A DNA stretch of 64,000 bases from Sedimentitalea sp042687825 (GTDB lineage: Bacteria; Pseudomonadota; Alphaproteobacteria; Rhodobacterales; Rhodobacteraceae): positions 1-64,000 of the forward strand of contig NZ_JBHUQE010000018.1 in the NCBI RefSeq assembly GCF_042687825.1, read 5' to 3'. The position numbers and the translations under genes are program-made. A model generated the notes under the pieces. That model worked only from the letters and a program-made list of their open reading frames with translations, made no database searches and was not told the origin of the DNA. Positions 9,300-17,859 of the stretch are shown piece after piece (position 1 is the first letter of the stretch; each line of letters begins with the position of its first letter).

Positions 9300-9567
9300 C
9301 TTGCCCGGTTCCGTCGCGGCAGACTGTCCGTCGCCGGCTTGAAGGCGCCCGGAGCTTGATGTTTTCTGGCGTCGCTCCCACAAGCCAAGGTGCTTTCATG
9401 TTCGTCGCCCCCTTGCCCGCCCCGAACGGGTCGGACATTTTCCGACCGGCACCGAAGGCAGCGCCGGGAATGCCCGGCAGGACAGGCACCGCGCACCGGC
9501 CCGGACTGTCCGTTTCGTGTCCCGAGACGCAGTCGGCACCCGCATCCGATGCCGGGTGCGCCCGGGC

Positions 9568-10323
9568 ATGATGGACCGTGTTCTGGACATTCTGGGCCGC
9601 ACCGTCTTTCTGCCGTTGCTGGTCGCACAGGGCCTGCAAGTGCGGCGCAAGGCGCTGATCCTGCCCGAAGCCGCTGGCGCCCGCAGCGGCATCACCGGAA
9701 CCGGCCGGGACCTGCATCTGCTGGTTCTGGGCGATTCCTCAGCCGCCGGGGTCGGGGTGGTTACCCAGGATCACGCGCTGACCGGGCAACTGGTGCGGCG
9801 CCTGTCGCCGCAGTTCCGGCTGCACTGGCGCCTGGATGCCCTGACCGGAGCGACGACACGCAGCACGCTCGCCCGGCTGCGCCAGACACCTCCGGTACGC
9901 GCAGATGCGGTGGTCCTGGCGCTGGGTGTCAACGACACCACCGGTGCCGTCACTCTGGGCGGCTGGTTGTCGCGGCAGCGCCGGCTGCTGAATCTGCTGC
10001 GCCGCGACTATGGCGCCCGCCGCATCTATGTGTCGGCGGTGCCGCCCATCGGGCAGTTTCCGCTGTTACCCCATCCTCTGCGCTGGTTTCTGGGGCGCCA
10101 CGCATTGCGCCTGGACCGCGGCCTGCAAGAACTGCTGGACCGGCAGCCCGATTGCACCCATATCGCGCTGGACCTGCCCCCGGATGCGACACTGATGGCC
10201 GAGGACGGCTTCCATCCCGGCGCCGCTGTATATGACGCCTGGGCCGAATGTCTGGCCGAACATATCCGCCGCGATTTTCTGGCGGCCACGCACGGGCAAT
10301 CACATTTGACGGCGGGACACTGA
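9568..10323 (+). CDS. SGNH/GDSL hydrolase
   Basis: This protein of about 251 residues has the block I motif GDSSAAG with the nucleophile S57, a GVND block (GxND, block III) and the C-terminal DGFHPG with the catalytic Asp-x-x-His. It is therefore an SGNH-type esterase or lipase, similar to TesA-like arylesterases. A hydrophobic stretch near the N-terminus (RTVFLPLLVAQG) may be an anchor. There is no convincing ribosome binding site. ATG 9568 and ATG 9571 are both possible, and an earlier frame from 9517 is less likely. The substrate is unknown. Confidence 0.8.
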   Translation: MMDRVLDILGRTVFLPLLVAQGLQVRRKALILPEAAGARSGITGTGRDLHLLVLGDSSAAGVGVVTQDHALTGQLVRRLSPQFRLHWRLDALTGATTRSTLARLRQTPPVRADAVVLALGVNDTTGAVTLGGWLSRQRRLLNLLRRDYGARRIYVSAVPPIGQFPLLPHPLRWFLGRHALRLDRGLQELLDRQPDCTHIALDLPPDATLMAEDGFHPGAAVYDAWAECLAEHIRRDFLAATHGQSHLTAGH

Positions 10324-10371
10324 AAGGGCGTTCACCCGTTGGGGCCGCGCTGCTAGTATCGCTGTGACGCC

Positions 10372-10857
10372 ATGCCTTACAACTGGATCAAATCCGACCC
10401 TGCCCATACCGGCCGCGAACTGCATCTCTGGCCGCACCAGTCACTGCGGCCACGCGGTTATGCGGCGTTCATCCTGGGCACGTTCACCCTGGTTCTGGTG
10501 CCGATGCTTCCCCTGCTGGGCAGCGTGGTGCTATGGGGCGTTCTGCCGTTTCTGATGGCCGCAGTCGGCGGCATCTGGTTCGCGCTGTCGCGCAGTCACC
10601 GCAACGCGCAGATCCTCGAAGTGCTGACATTGACCAGCGACCACGCCCATCTTCTTCGCCGCAATCCGAACGGTGAATGCCAGGAATGGCAATGCAACCG
10701 CTATTGGGCCAGCACGCAGATGCACAAGACCGATGGTCCGGTACCGCATTACGTGACCCTCAAGGGCTGCGGGCGCGAGGTCGAGATTGGTGCGTTTCTG
10801 TCCGAGGACGAGCGCATCGCGCTTTATGACGATCTGGTGCGGGCGCTGAACCGCTGA
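10372..10857 (+). CDS. DUF2244 domain membrane protein
   Basis: This 161-residue protein has two adjacent membrane segments (about 28-70, starting GYAAFILGTFTLVLVP), a short loop, then a soluble domain with W-rich text (ECQEWQCNRYWASTQ) and the closing LSEDERIALYDDLVRAL typical of DUF2244. The function is unknown. The family is common in alphaproteobacteria. It lies 48 bases after the SGNH hydrolase on the same strand. Confidence 0.8.
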   Translation: MPYNWIKSDPAHTGRELHLWPHQSLRPRGYAAFILGTFTLVLVPMLPLLGSVVLWGVLPFLMAAVGGIWFALSRSHRNAQILEVLTLTSDHAHLLRRNPNGECQEWQCNRYWASTQMHKTDGPVPHYVTLKGCGREVEIGAFLSEDERIALYDDLVRALNR

Positions 10858-10937
10858 ACACCATCTGGCCCGGCGCCCCCGCCCGCGACAGTTCCGTGCA
10901 TCGCGCACCAGTCGCGACCAGAGACCCCGGGTCGCTG

Positions 10938-11411
10938 TCAGCCGGAGCAGAGCCGGTCCTTGACCAGCGGACCGACCTTGCCGAAATCCATCTGGCCGGT
11001 GTACTTGCCTTTGAGTTCGGCCATCACCTTGCCCATGTCGCGGATCGACTGCGCGCCGGTCTTTTCAACCGCCTTGCGCACCGCGTCCGCGACCTGCTCG
11101 TCATCCAGCTGTTTGGGCAGGAAATCCTCGATGATCTCGATCTCCTGCCGTTCCCGCTCGGCCAGGTCCAGCCGCCCGCCCTCTTCGTAAGCGCGGGCAC
11201 TTTCGTAGCGCTGTTTGGTCATCTTGCTCAGAATCGCAAGAACTTCGGCATCGCTGACGCCACCTTCCTTGCCCTCGCCGCGCGCGGCGATATCCTGATC
11301 CTTGATTGCCGCACAGATCAGCCGCAGGGTCGACAACCGGGTTGCCGCCTTGTCCCGCATGGCCTGTTTCAGGGCCGCATTGACCCGAGAACGCATGTCC
11401 ATGTCTGTCAT
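10938..11411 (-). CDS. GatB/YqeY domain protein
   Basis: This 157-residue protein matches the YqeY family. The N-terminal helical part includes KAATRLSTLRLICAAIKD. The C-terminal part with YTGQMDFGKVGPLVK resembles the tRNA-binding tail domain of GatB. It may interact with tRNA or amidotransferase, but no activity is established. It starts at ATG 11411 and diverges from carA, a neighbourhood often seen in Rhodobacteraceae. Confidence 0.9.
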   Translation of the reverse strand: MTDMDMRSRVNAALKQAMRDKAATRLSTLRLICAAIKDQDIAARGEGKEGGVSDAEVLAILSKMTKQRYESARAYEEGGRLDLAERERQEIEIIEDFLPKQLDDEQVADAVRKAVEKTGAQSIRDMGKVMAELKGKYTGQMDFGKVGPLVKDRLCSG

Positions 11412-11587
11412 TCCATCCCCATGGATTCCGAAGCTGAGACACTAACGAATGCGAATGCGTTTAACAACCGGGCGAAGCATCCCGTAACGCATTGATTTTC
11501 AAGTATGTAGCAAAAAACCGGGCAGGCTTGACCCGACTGGCCGCTAACCTTAGACATCGGTCAGTTTTGCCCATCAGGAGTCGCGCC

Positions 11588-12751
11588 ATGGCCCATTCGG
11601 TCCCATCCAAGCCCACCGCCTGTCTGGCCCTGGCGGATGGCAGCGTATTTTATGGCATCGGCTTTGGCGCCACCGGGCAGACCGTTGCAGAACTGTGTTT
11701 CAACACCGCCATGACCGGCTATCAGGAAATCATGACTGATCCGTCCTATGCCGGGCAGATCGTCACCTTTACCTTTCCCCATATCGGCAATGTCGGGGTC
11801 AACCCAGACGATGACGAAACCGCCGATCCGGTGGCCTCGGGCATGGTGGTCAAATGGGATCCGACCGTGCCCAGCAACTGGCGTGCCACCGAGGACATCC
11901 GGGCATGGCTGCAGCGCCGCGGCCGCATCGCCATCGGCGGCGTCGATACCCGTCGCCTGACCCGGGCGATCCGGCAACAGGGCGCGCCGCATGTCGCGCT
12001 GGCCCATGATCCCGAGGGCAATTTCGACCTGGCGGCTCTGGTCGCGGCCGCGCGCGGTTTTGCCGGTCTCGAAGGCATGGACCTGGCCCGCGAAGTTACC
12101 TGCGCGCAATCCTATCGCTGGGACGAGATGCGTTGGGCCTGGCCGGCCGGATACAGCCGGCAGGAGGCGGCGAAACACCGCGTCGTCGCGGTGGATTACG
12201 GAGCCAAGCGCAACATTCTGCGCTGCCTGGCCAGTGCCGGCTGCGATGTCACCGTTCTGCCGGCCACGGCCACGGCGGCGGAGATCCTGGCGCATGAGCC
12301 GGACGGTGTCTTCCTGTCCAATGGTCCCGGCGATCCGGCGGCCACCGGTGAATACGCCGTGCCGATGATCCGCGAGGTTCTGGACCGCACCGACATCCCG
12401 GTCTTTGGCATTTGCCTTGGCCATCAGATGCTGGCCCTGGCGCTGGGGGCCCGGACGGTCAAGATGAACCACGGCCATCACGGCGCCAACCATCCGGTCA
12501 AGGATCTGGAAACCGGCAAGGTCGAAATCACGTCGATGAACCACGGTTTCGCGGTCGACGGCCAGTCGCTGCCGCAGGGGGTGGTGGAAACCCATCGCTC
12601 GCTGTTTGACGGATCGAATTGCGGCATCCGGGTCTCTGACAGGCCGGTCTATTCGGTGCAGTACCATCCCGAGGCCAGCCCCGGCCCGCAGGACAGCTTT
12701 TACCTGTTCGAGAGGTTCGCCGCCGCCATGGCCGCTCGCGCTGCGGCCTGA
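11588..12751 (+). CDS. carA: Carbamoyl-phosphate synthase small subunit
   Basis: CarA is the glutaminase subunit that supplies ammonia to CarB for carbamoyl phosphate, feeding arginine and pyrimidine synthesis. The protein has 387 residues. Its N-terminal domain includes TGYQEIMTDPSYAGQIVTFT. The class I amidotransferase domain has the nucleophile C276 in GICLGHQML and the His-x-Glu pair in QYHPEASPGP. I chose ATG 11588, which has CAGGAG upstream, over a longer frame from 11492. carB is not in the window. The gene diverges from the yqeY-like gene. Confidence 0.97.
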   Translation: MAHSVPSKPTACLALADGSVFYGIGFGATGQTVAELCFNTAMTGYQEIMTDPSYAGQIVTFTFPHIGNVGVNPDDDETADPVASGMVVKWDPTVPSNWRATEDIRAWLQRRGRIAIGGVDTRRLTRAIRQQGAPHVALAHDPEGNFDLAALVAAARGFAGLEGMDLAREVTCAQSYRWDEMRWAWPAGYSRQEAAKHRVVAVDYGAKRNILRCLASAGCDVTVLPATATAAEILAHEPDGVFLSNGPGDPAATGEYAVPMIREVLDRTDIPVFGICLGHQMLALALGARTVKMNHGHHGANHPVKDLETGKVEITSMNHGFAVDGQSLPQGVVETHRSLFDGSNCGIRVSDRPVYSVQYHPEASPGPQDSFYLFERFAAAMAARAAA

Positions 12752-12876
12752 GAACAGCCGCTCTGTTGCCAGATTTCAGAGTGCTGTCGCCCGGCGGCGG
12801 TCTGCATCCGATCTGATCGGAGAACGACCGGATTCCGCTCATCTTTACCGGCTGTTAACCTCGTTGTCTCAGGTTG

Positions 12877-14802
12877 ATGCGCAGATTTCACTCTGCGTAT
12901 TGGACCCCTCGGATGCGCTCTCAGACCTTGCGGCTGCTGACATCCAGCCCGGCCCCATTGCAGCGCAAGACGCCCCGGCTGCCGCTGGGGCGGTGTCTGG
13001 TGCGCAAGGGAGTGATCACCTCTGATCAACTGATCCGGGCCTTGCAGTTGCAACTGACTCTGCGCGCCCCGATTGGCGAGATTCTGGTCGCCGAGGGCTG
13101 GGCCAGCCGCGATGATATCCAGGCCGCCTTGACCGAACAGCACGGTATCGCCCAGGCCGACATGACGGGCCATCGCCCCGACCCGGCATTGTGCCGACGC
13201 ATGCCGCACCGGTTCTGGCTGCACCACCGGGTGCTGCCGTGGAAGCGCGTCGGACGGACCGTGCAGATCGCCACGGCCCGGCCCGACCAGTTCGACACGG
13301 TGCGCGCGGCCTTGCGCGATACCTTTGCCGATGTGGTGCCGGTGCTGGCCACGGAAACCCAGATCGATCACGCCATCGCCCGGCGCTTTTCAAAGCCGAT
13401 GGCGCGGGCGGCGGGTTCGCGTGTAGACGCGCGCTTCAGCTGCCGCACATGGCAATCGGGCAGCCGCCTGACCCTGCCCGCCGTCCTGCTGCTTTTGCTG
13501 GGCGCATTGGTTCTGGCCCCGGTTTCGGTTCTGGGCGCGCTGAGCCTGGTCGCCATCTTCACTTTGATGATATTTGCGCTGCTCAAGGTCAGTGCCTTTG
13601 TGGTGCACCTGACGGGCAATTGCCACCTGACCGCGCCCAGCCGCCGGAACGCAGCCCCGCCGGCCCCGGCGCAATTGCCCAAAGTATCGGTCCTGGTGCC
13701 CCTGTTCCACGAACGGGAAATTGCCGGAGCCTTGATCCGAAGGCTGGAAAAACTGACTTATCCCAAGGCGTTGCTGGACGTCATTCTGGTTCTGGAAGAA
13801 CATGACGAGATCACCCATGCAACCCTGGCCGAAACCGTTCTGCCGGCCTGGATTCGGGTGGTCCAGGTACCTGCCCATGGCGGGTTGACGACCAAGCCAC
13901 GGGCGATGAACTATGCGCTGGATTTCTGCCGCGGCGACATCATTGGCGTCTGGGACGCCGAAGACGCACCGGTGCAGGACCAGATCGAATATGTCGTGGC
14001 CTGTTTCGAACGGGCCGACGAAGACGTGGTCTGCCTGCAGGGGATTCTGGATTACTACAACCCGCGCAGCAACTGGCTGGCGCGCTGTTTCACCATCGAA
14101 TATTCCAGCTGGTTCCGGGTTGTTCTGCCCGGCATTGCCCGCATGGGGCTGGTGGTGCCGCTGGGCGGCACGACCCTGTTCTTCAGACGCGACAAACTGG
14201 TGGAACTGGGCGGATGGGACGCGCATAATGTCACCGAGGATGCCGATCTGGGGGTCCGCCTGTGCCGCGCCGGCTATCGCACCGAGATGATCGACACCGT
14301 CACCTACGAAGAGGCGAATTGCCGGATCTGGCCCTGGATCAAACAGCGCTCGCGCTGGCTCAAGGGTTTTATGGTGACCTATCTGGTGCATATGCGCCGC
14401 CCCGTGCAGCTGTTTCACGATCTCGGCGCTCGGCGGTTCCTGAGCCTGCAGGCGTTTTTTGTCGGAACGCTGTGCCAGTTTCTGCTGGCGCCGGTGCTTT
14501 GGTCGTTCTGGCTGATCGTGCTGGGCTTTCAGCATCCGATCCAGACCCTGGTCTCCAACCAGATGGTCTATGGTGTCGGCGGGCTGTTTCTGGCGGCGGA
14601 ACTGATGGTCATCTGTATCGGACTGGTCGCCGTCTCGTCACCCGAGCGGCGCTTTCTGATGCGCTGGGTTCCGACCATGATACTGTATTTTCCACTGGCC
14701 GCGCTGGCCGCCTACAAGGCGCTGTATGAGCTGGTAATCCGGCCCTATTACTGGGACAAGACCCAGCACGGACATTCCGAATCCGAACTGGCCTCGGAAT
14801 GA
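12877..14802 (+). CDS. Membrane glycosyltransferase (GT2) with N-terminal MshEN module
   Basis: This protein of about 641 residues combines two known parts. Residues 37-59 and 66-88 form two consecutive copies of the LGxxLxxxGxxxxxxLxxALxxQ pattern, separated by six residues; this is the MshEN (T2SSE_N) motif known to bind c-di-GMP. Two membrane segments follow (about 195-240). A cellulose-synthase-like GT2 domain comes next, with VSVLVPLF, D360-A-E-D363, T453-E-D455 and the processive QxxRW motif Q490-RSR-W494. Three membrane segments end the protein. It is likely a c-di-GMP-regulated synthase of an exported polysaccharide; the product is unknown. The start is uncertain: TTG 12874, ATG 12877 or ATG 12913. 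Confidence 0.85.
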   Translation: MRRFHSAYWTPRMRSQTLRLLTSSPAPLQRKTPRLPLGRCLVRKGVITSDQLIRALQLQLTLRAPIGEILVAEGWASRDDIQAALTEQHGIAQADMTGHRPDPALCRRMPHRFWLHHRVLPWKRVGRTVQIATARPDQFDTVRAALRDTFADVVPVLATETQIDHAIARRFSKPMARAAGSRVDARFSCRTWQSGSRLTLPAVLLLLLGALVLAPVSVLGALSLVAIFTLMIFALLKVSAFVVHLTGNCHLTAPSRRNAAPPAPAQLPKVSVLVPLFHEREIAGALIRRLEKLTYPKALLDVILVLEEHDEITHATLAETVLPAWIRVVQVPAHGGLTTKPRAMNYALDFCRGDIIGVWDAEDAPVQDQIEYVVACFERADEDVVCLQGILDYYNPRSNWLARCFTIEYSSWFRVVLPGIARMGLVVPLGGTTLFFRRDKLVELGGWDAHNVTEDADLGVRLCRAGYRTEMIDTVTYEEANCRIWPWIKQRSRWLKGFMVTYLVHMRRPVQLFHDLGARRFLSLQAFFVGTLCQFLLAPVLWSFWLIVLGFQHPIQTLVSNQMVYGVGGLFLAAELMVICIGLVAVSSPERRFLMRWVPTMILYFPLAALAAYKALYELVIRPYYWDKTQHGHSESELASE

Positions 14803-14827
14803 GGCGCAGACGGAAAATGTCGCGGCT

Positions 14828-15481
14828 TTAACCTGTGCGTTCCCGTGCGGTGGCATCCTGCTGCAGCCGGGTCATGAAGGCCACCGAGATATGATCCTTG
14901 AGCGCCTTTTCGGCCATGTCCTCGTCGCGGGCTTCGATCGCGGCCACAATGCCATCATGCTCGCTCTGGGCAATCTCGCCCCGTCCCTGGGCCGCCAGCG
15001 ACGTTGTCGCCATCAGAGCCATGGTCCGGTGCACCAGATCCAGTTGCTGCACCAGATAGCGGTTATGCGAGGCCAGGTGAATCTGCTTGTGAAACCGTCG
15101 GTTCGCCCGCGCCAGCGCCGGCGGATCGCCGACCAGGGAATCATCCGCGGTCACCATCGCCCGCAGCACCGCGATTTCCTCTTCGTTGGCATGGCGCGCC
15201 GCCAGCCGGGCCGCCAGCCCCTCGAGTTCGCGCCGGACCACGTAGAGTTCGGCCATCTGGTTGTGATCCAGCGAGGCCACGATCAGCGATCGCCCGTCCC
15301 GTTCCAGCAGTGACTGGGTCTCGAGTCGCTGCAAGGCCTCGCGAATGGGCGTTCGCGACACCCCGAACCGATCCGCCAGATCGCTCTCCACCAGGCGATC
15401 TCCGGGCTTGTAGACGCCGATATCGATCGCCTCGAGGATCAGGTTATAGGCGTCTGAATGCGGGTGTTTTTGCTGCGACAT
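14828..15481 (-). CDS. GntR-family regulator, FCD (FadR-type) domain
   Basis: This 217-residue transcription factor has an N-terminal winged helix, with KPGDRLVESDLADRFGVSRTPIREAL as the GntR recognition region near residues 25-50. An all-helical FCD ligand domain follows, with the metal/ligand-type pattern RRFHKQIHLASHN and a late EHDGIVAAIEARD. I chose ATG 15481; longer readings overlap the opposite-strand HAD gene and look non-coding. It diverges from the HAD phosphatase gene. The ligand is likely a small organic acid, unknown. Confidence 0.92.
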   Translation of the reverse strand: MSQQKHPHSDAYNLILEAIDIGVYKPGDRLVESDLADRFGVSRTPIREALQRLETQSLLERDGRSLIVASLDHNQMAELYVVRRELEGLAARLAARHANEEEIAVLRAMVTADDSLVGDPPALARANRRFHKQIHLASHNRYLVQQLDLVHRTMALMATTSLAAQGRGEIAQSEHDGIVAAIEARDEDMAEKALKDHISVAFMTRLQQDATARERTG

Positions 15482-15583
15482 GAGACAGATACTAACGCGC
15501 GGCGGGGGGGCGTGTACAGGCAGACCGGCCGCGTTGCCACCCAAGCCGTTGATAAGTCGCACCGGCAGGCCTAGAAACACAGC

Positions 15584-16228
15584 ATGGTCAAGGACGCGTT
15601 TTCCCATGTCACGGTCTGGGTATTCGACCTGGACAACACGCTCTATCCGCCACAGGCCCGCCTGTTCGACCAGATCGAGCGGCGGATGACCCGCTATGTG
15701 ATGCAGGCGCTGCGCGTCGGGCAGCCCGAAGCGGACCGGTTGCGCCGGCATTACTGGCACACTTACGGCACGACGCTGGCAGGTTTGATGCGGGAACATG
15801 ATGTCGATCCGGCCCCCTACCTGACCGAAGTGCACGATATTTCGCTGGATCACCTGGATCGGGATGTCGCGCTGCGCCGCCAGATCTCCCGCCTGTCCGG
15901 CCGCCGCATCGTCTACACCAATGGCACCGGACCCTATGCCGAACGAGTCCTTGCGGCGCGCGGTCTGGACGGGCTTTTCGACGCGGTCTATGGCGTCGAG
16001 CATGCCCGGTTTCTGCCCAAACCCGAACGGGCCGCTTTTGAGGCCATCTTTGATCTGGACGGGGTCGATCCGACCCGCGCCGCGATGTTCGAGGACGACC
16101 AGCGCAATCTGGCAGCGCCGCACGCGATGGGCATGCGCACCGTGCATGTCGCGCCGGACCCGAATCCGGCCGCGCATATCCACCACCACACCGACGATCT
16201 GGCGGGATTTCTGCAAAACCTGACTTGA
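15584..16228 (+). CDS. HAD hydrolase, pyrimidine 5'-nucleotidase-like
   Basis: This 214-residue HAD phosphatase has motif I FDLDNTLYP (nucleophile D15, acid/base D17), motif II VYTNGT, motif III lysine in KPERAAF and motif IV MFEDDQRNL. The wording DNTLYP and the small alpha cap match the SDT1/PPM1-like pyrimidine 5'-nucleotidase group that dephosphorylates UMP/CMP or related nucleotides. The gene starts at ATG 15584 and diverges from the GntR regulator, which may control it. Confidence 0.9.
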   Translation: MVKDAFSHVTVWVFDLDNTLYPPQARLFDQIERRMTRYVMQALRVGQPEADRLRRHYWHTYGTTLAGLMREHDVDPAPYLTEVHDISLDHLDRDVALRRQISRLSGRRIVYTNGTGPYAERVLAARGLDGLFDAVYGVEHARFLPKPERAAFEAIFDLDGVDPTRAAMFEDDQRNLAAPHAMGMRTVHVAPDPNPAAHIHHHTDDLAGFLQNLT

Positions 16229-16314
16229 AAATGCATGTTGCGACAATCCGCGCATGGGAACCGCACGCAGGTGGTTTATCTCAGCGTCAACACGCGCTGA
16301 ACAGGAGATTGCCC

Positions 16315-16563
16315 ATGAGCCTTGCAGACCCGCAACACCGCGCTGCCGGGTGGCGCCGGCTGTTTTTTCGCATTCCGGTTATCGGCTGGGTCGCCAAAGA
16401 CCTGCTGCATGGCGACAAGGACAATGTCTGGTTCGCGCTGATCGCCTTTTTCAGCCTGTGGATGTCGCTTTGGCTGGTCTTCGGCCTGCCCGGCCTGTAC
16501 TTGCCGGCGCTGGCGATGGTGCCGGTCATGTTTGCCCTGCTGGTCCTGATCTCGCGCGGGTGA
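16315..16563 (+). CDS. Small two-helix membrane protein, unknown
   Basis: This 82-residue protein begins MSLADPQHRAAGWRRLFFR. It has two close hydrophobic segments (roughly 43-60 and 62-79) separated by a short Gly-Pro turn. The start at 16315 follows CAGGAG at good spacing; an upstream frame from 16225 is not credible. No domain is recognised. It lies between the HAD gene and the UbiH-like gene on the same strand and may be co-transcribed. Confidence 0.7.
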   Translation: MSLADPQHRAAGWRRLFFRIPVIGWVAKDLLHGDKDNVWFALIAFFSLWMSLWLVFGLPGLYLPALAMVPVMFALLVLISRG

Positions 16564-16635
16564 TTCGCAGCGTCTTGCCGCTTGGCCTTTGGCTGCAACG
16601 GACCTAGGGTGTGCCGGCGGCGAAAGGCAAATGCG

Positions 16636-17832
16636 ATGGACGACAGTTGCGACATTCTGATCTCGGGCGGCGGGCCTGCCGGCCTGACTGCGGCTGCGGT
16701 GCTTGGTCATGCCGGTTTTCGGGTGATCTGCGTCGATCCGGCACCGCCGATCACCAACGCCGGCGCGTCAGGTTCTGATCTGCGCACCACGGCGATCCTA
16801 CAGCCGGCGCGCGCCCTGTTGCAGGATTGCGGGCTGTGGCAGCGGCTGGAACCGCATGCCGCGCCGCTGCAGGTCATGCGGATCGTGGATGCCGGTGGCG
16901 ATCAGGCTGAACCGCGTGTCACCCGCGAATTCGATGCCGCCGACATTTCCGACCAACCGTTTGGCTGGAACCTGCCCAACTGGCTGTTGCGGCGCGAGAT
17001 GGTGGCGCTGCTGCAGGACATTCCCAATGTCGATTTTCGACCCGGCACCGGCACCACGACGCTGTTCACCCGACAGGCCGAGGCCCGCGTCGGCCTGAGC
17101 GATGGCGGCCGTGTCCGCACCCGGCTGGTGGTTGCCGCCGACGGGCGCAACTCGCCGATGCGCCAGGCCGCCGGCATCGGCGTGCACACCACGCGCTATG
17201 GCCAAAAGGCTCTGGCCTTTGCGGTCACCCACCCGGAACCGCATGCCAACGTGTCGACCGAAATCCACCGCAGCGGCGGCCCCTTCACGCTGGTGCCCCT
17301 GCCGGACCACCAGGGATCGCCTTCGTCCGCCGTGGTCTGGATGGAGCGCGGCCCGAAAGCGGCGAGTCTGATGCAAATGGACGAACCGGCCTTCGAAGCG
17401 GCGATGACCGAACGCTCCTGCGGGCTGTTCGGTCCGCTGAAACTGGCCTCGCGGCGCAGCCTCTGGCCAATCATCACCCAACAGGCCGAGCGGATGTCGG
17501 GCGAGCGCATCGCCCTGATGGCCGAGGCGGCCCATGTGGTGCCGCCGATCGGCGCGCAGGGGTTGAACATGTCGCTGGCCGACCTGCGCGCATTGCTGGA
17601 TCTGGCGCAGGCCCGACCCCAGGGACTGGGTGATGCCGAGATGCTGGAGAGCTATCACCAGGCGCGGATCAAGGATGTCAAACTGCGGGTGCAGGGCATC
17701 GATCTGCTGAACCGGGCCTCGATGGTCGCGGCCCGACCGCTGCGCGACGCCCGCGCCCTGGGACTGAGCGCGCTCTATTCCCTGGCGCCCGTGCGCCGCA
17801 GCCTGATGCAGATGGGGCTGGGCGTGCGCTGA
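16636..17832 (+). CDS. UbiH/COQ6-family FAD-dependent hydroxylase
   Basis: This 398-residue aromatic-ring monooxygenase of ubiquinone synthesis starts with DILISGGGPAGLTAAAVL, the FAD Rossmann motif. The internal DG motif is VVAADGRNSPMR. The second FAD motif reads LMAEAAHVVPPIGAQGLNMSLADLRAL; AEAAH replaces the more usual GDAAH, which occurs in some UbiH-like enzymes. In alphaproteobacteria such enzymes (UbiH, UbiL, UbiF groups) hydroxylate C1, C5 or C6, and the exact position cannot be assigned here. ATG 16636 has GAAAGGC upstream. Confidence 0.9.
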   Translation: MDDSCDILISGGGPAGLTAAAVLGHAGFRVICVDPAPPITNAGASGSDLRTTAILQPARALLQDCGLWQRLEPHAAPLQVMRIVDAGGDQAEPRVTREFDAADISDQPFGWNLPNWLLRREMVALLQDIPNVDFRPGTGTTTLFTRQAEARVGLSDGGRVRTRLVVAADGRNSPMRQAAGIGVHTTRYGQKALAFAVTHPEPHANVSTEIHRSGGPFTLVPLPDHQGSPSSAVVWMERGPKAASLMQMDEPAFEAAMTERSCGLFGPLKLASRRSLWPIITQQAERMSGERIALMAEAAHVVPPIGAQGLNMSLADLRALLDLAQARPQGLGDAEMLESYHQARIKDVKLRVQGIDLLNRASMVAARPLRDARALGLSALYSLAPVRRSLMQMGLGVR

Positions 17833-17859
17833 CGCCCGCCGCGTTTTCGCACGGCGCCG

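Noticed and set aside
8073..9383. 436-codon minus-strand frame opposite ctaD
   Set aside because: It is the antisense of a well-conserved oxidase gene, with charge-rich nonsense text and no start signal.
14828..16255. 475-codon reading of the GntR gene
   Set aside because: The first 258 codons lie antisense to the HAD gene and do not resemble any domain. The GntR family start at 15481 is clear.
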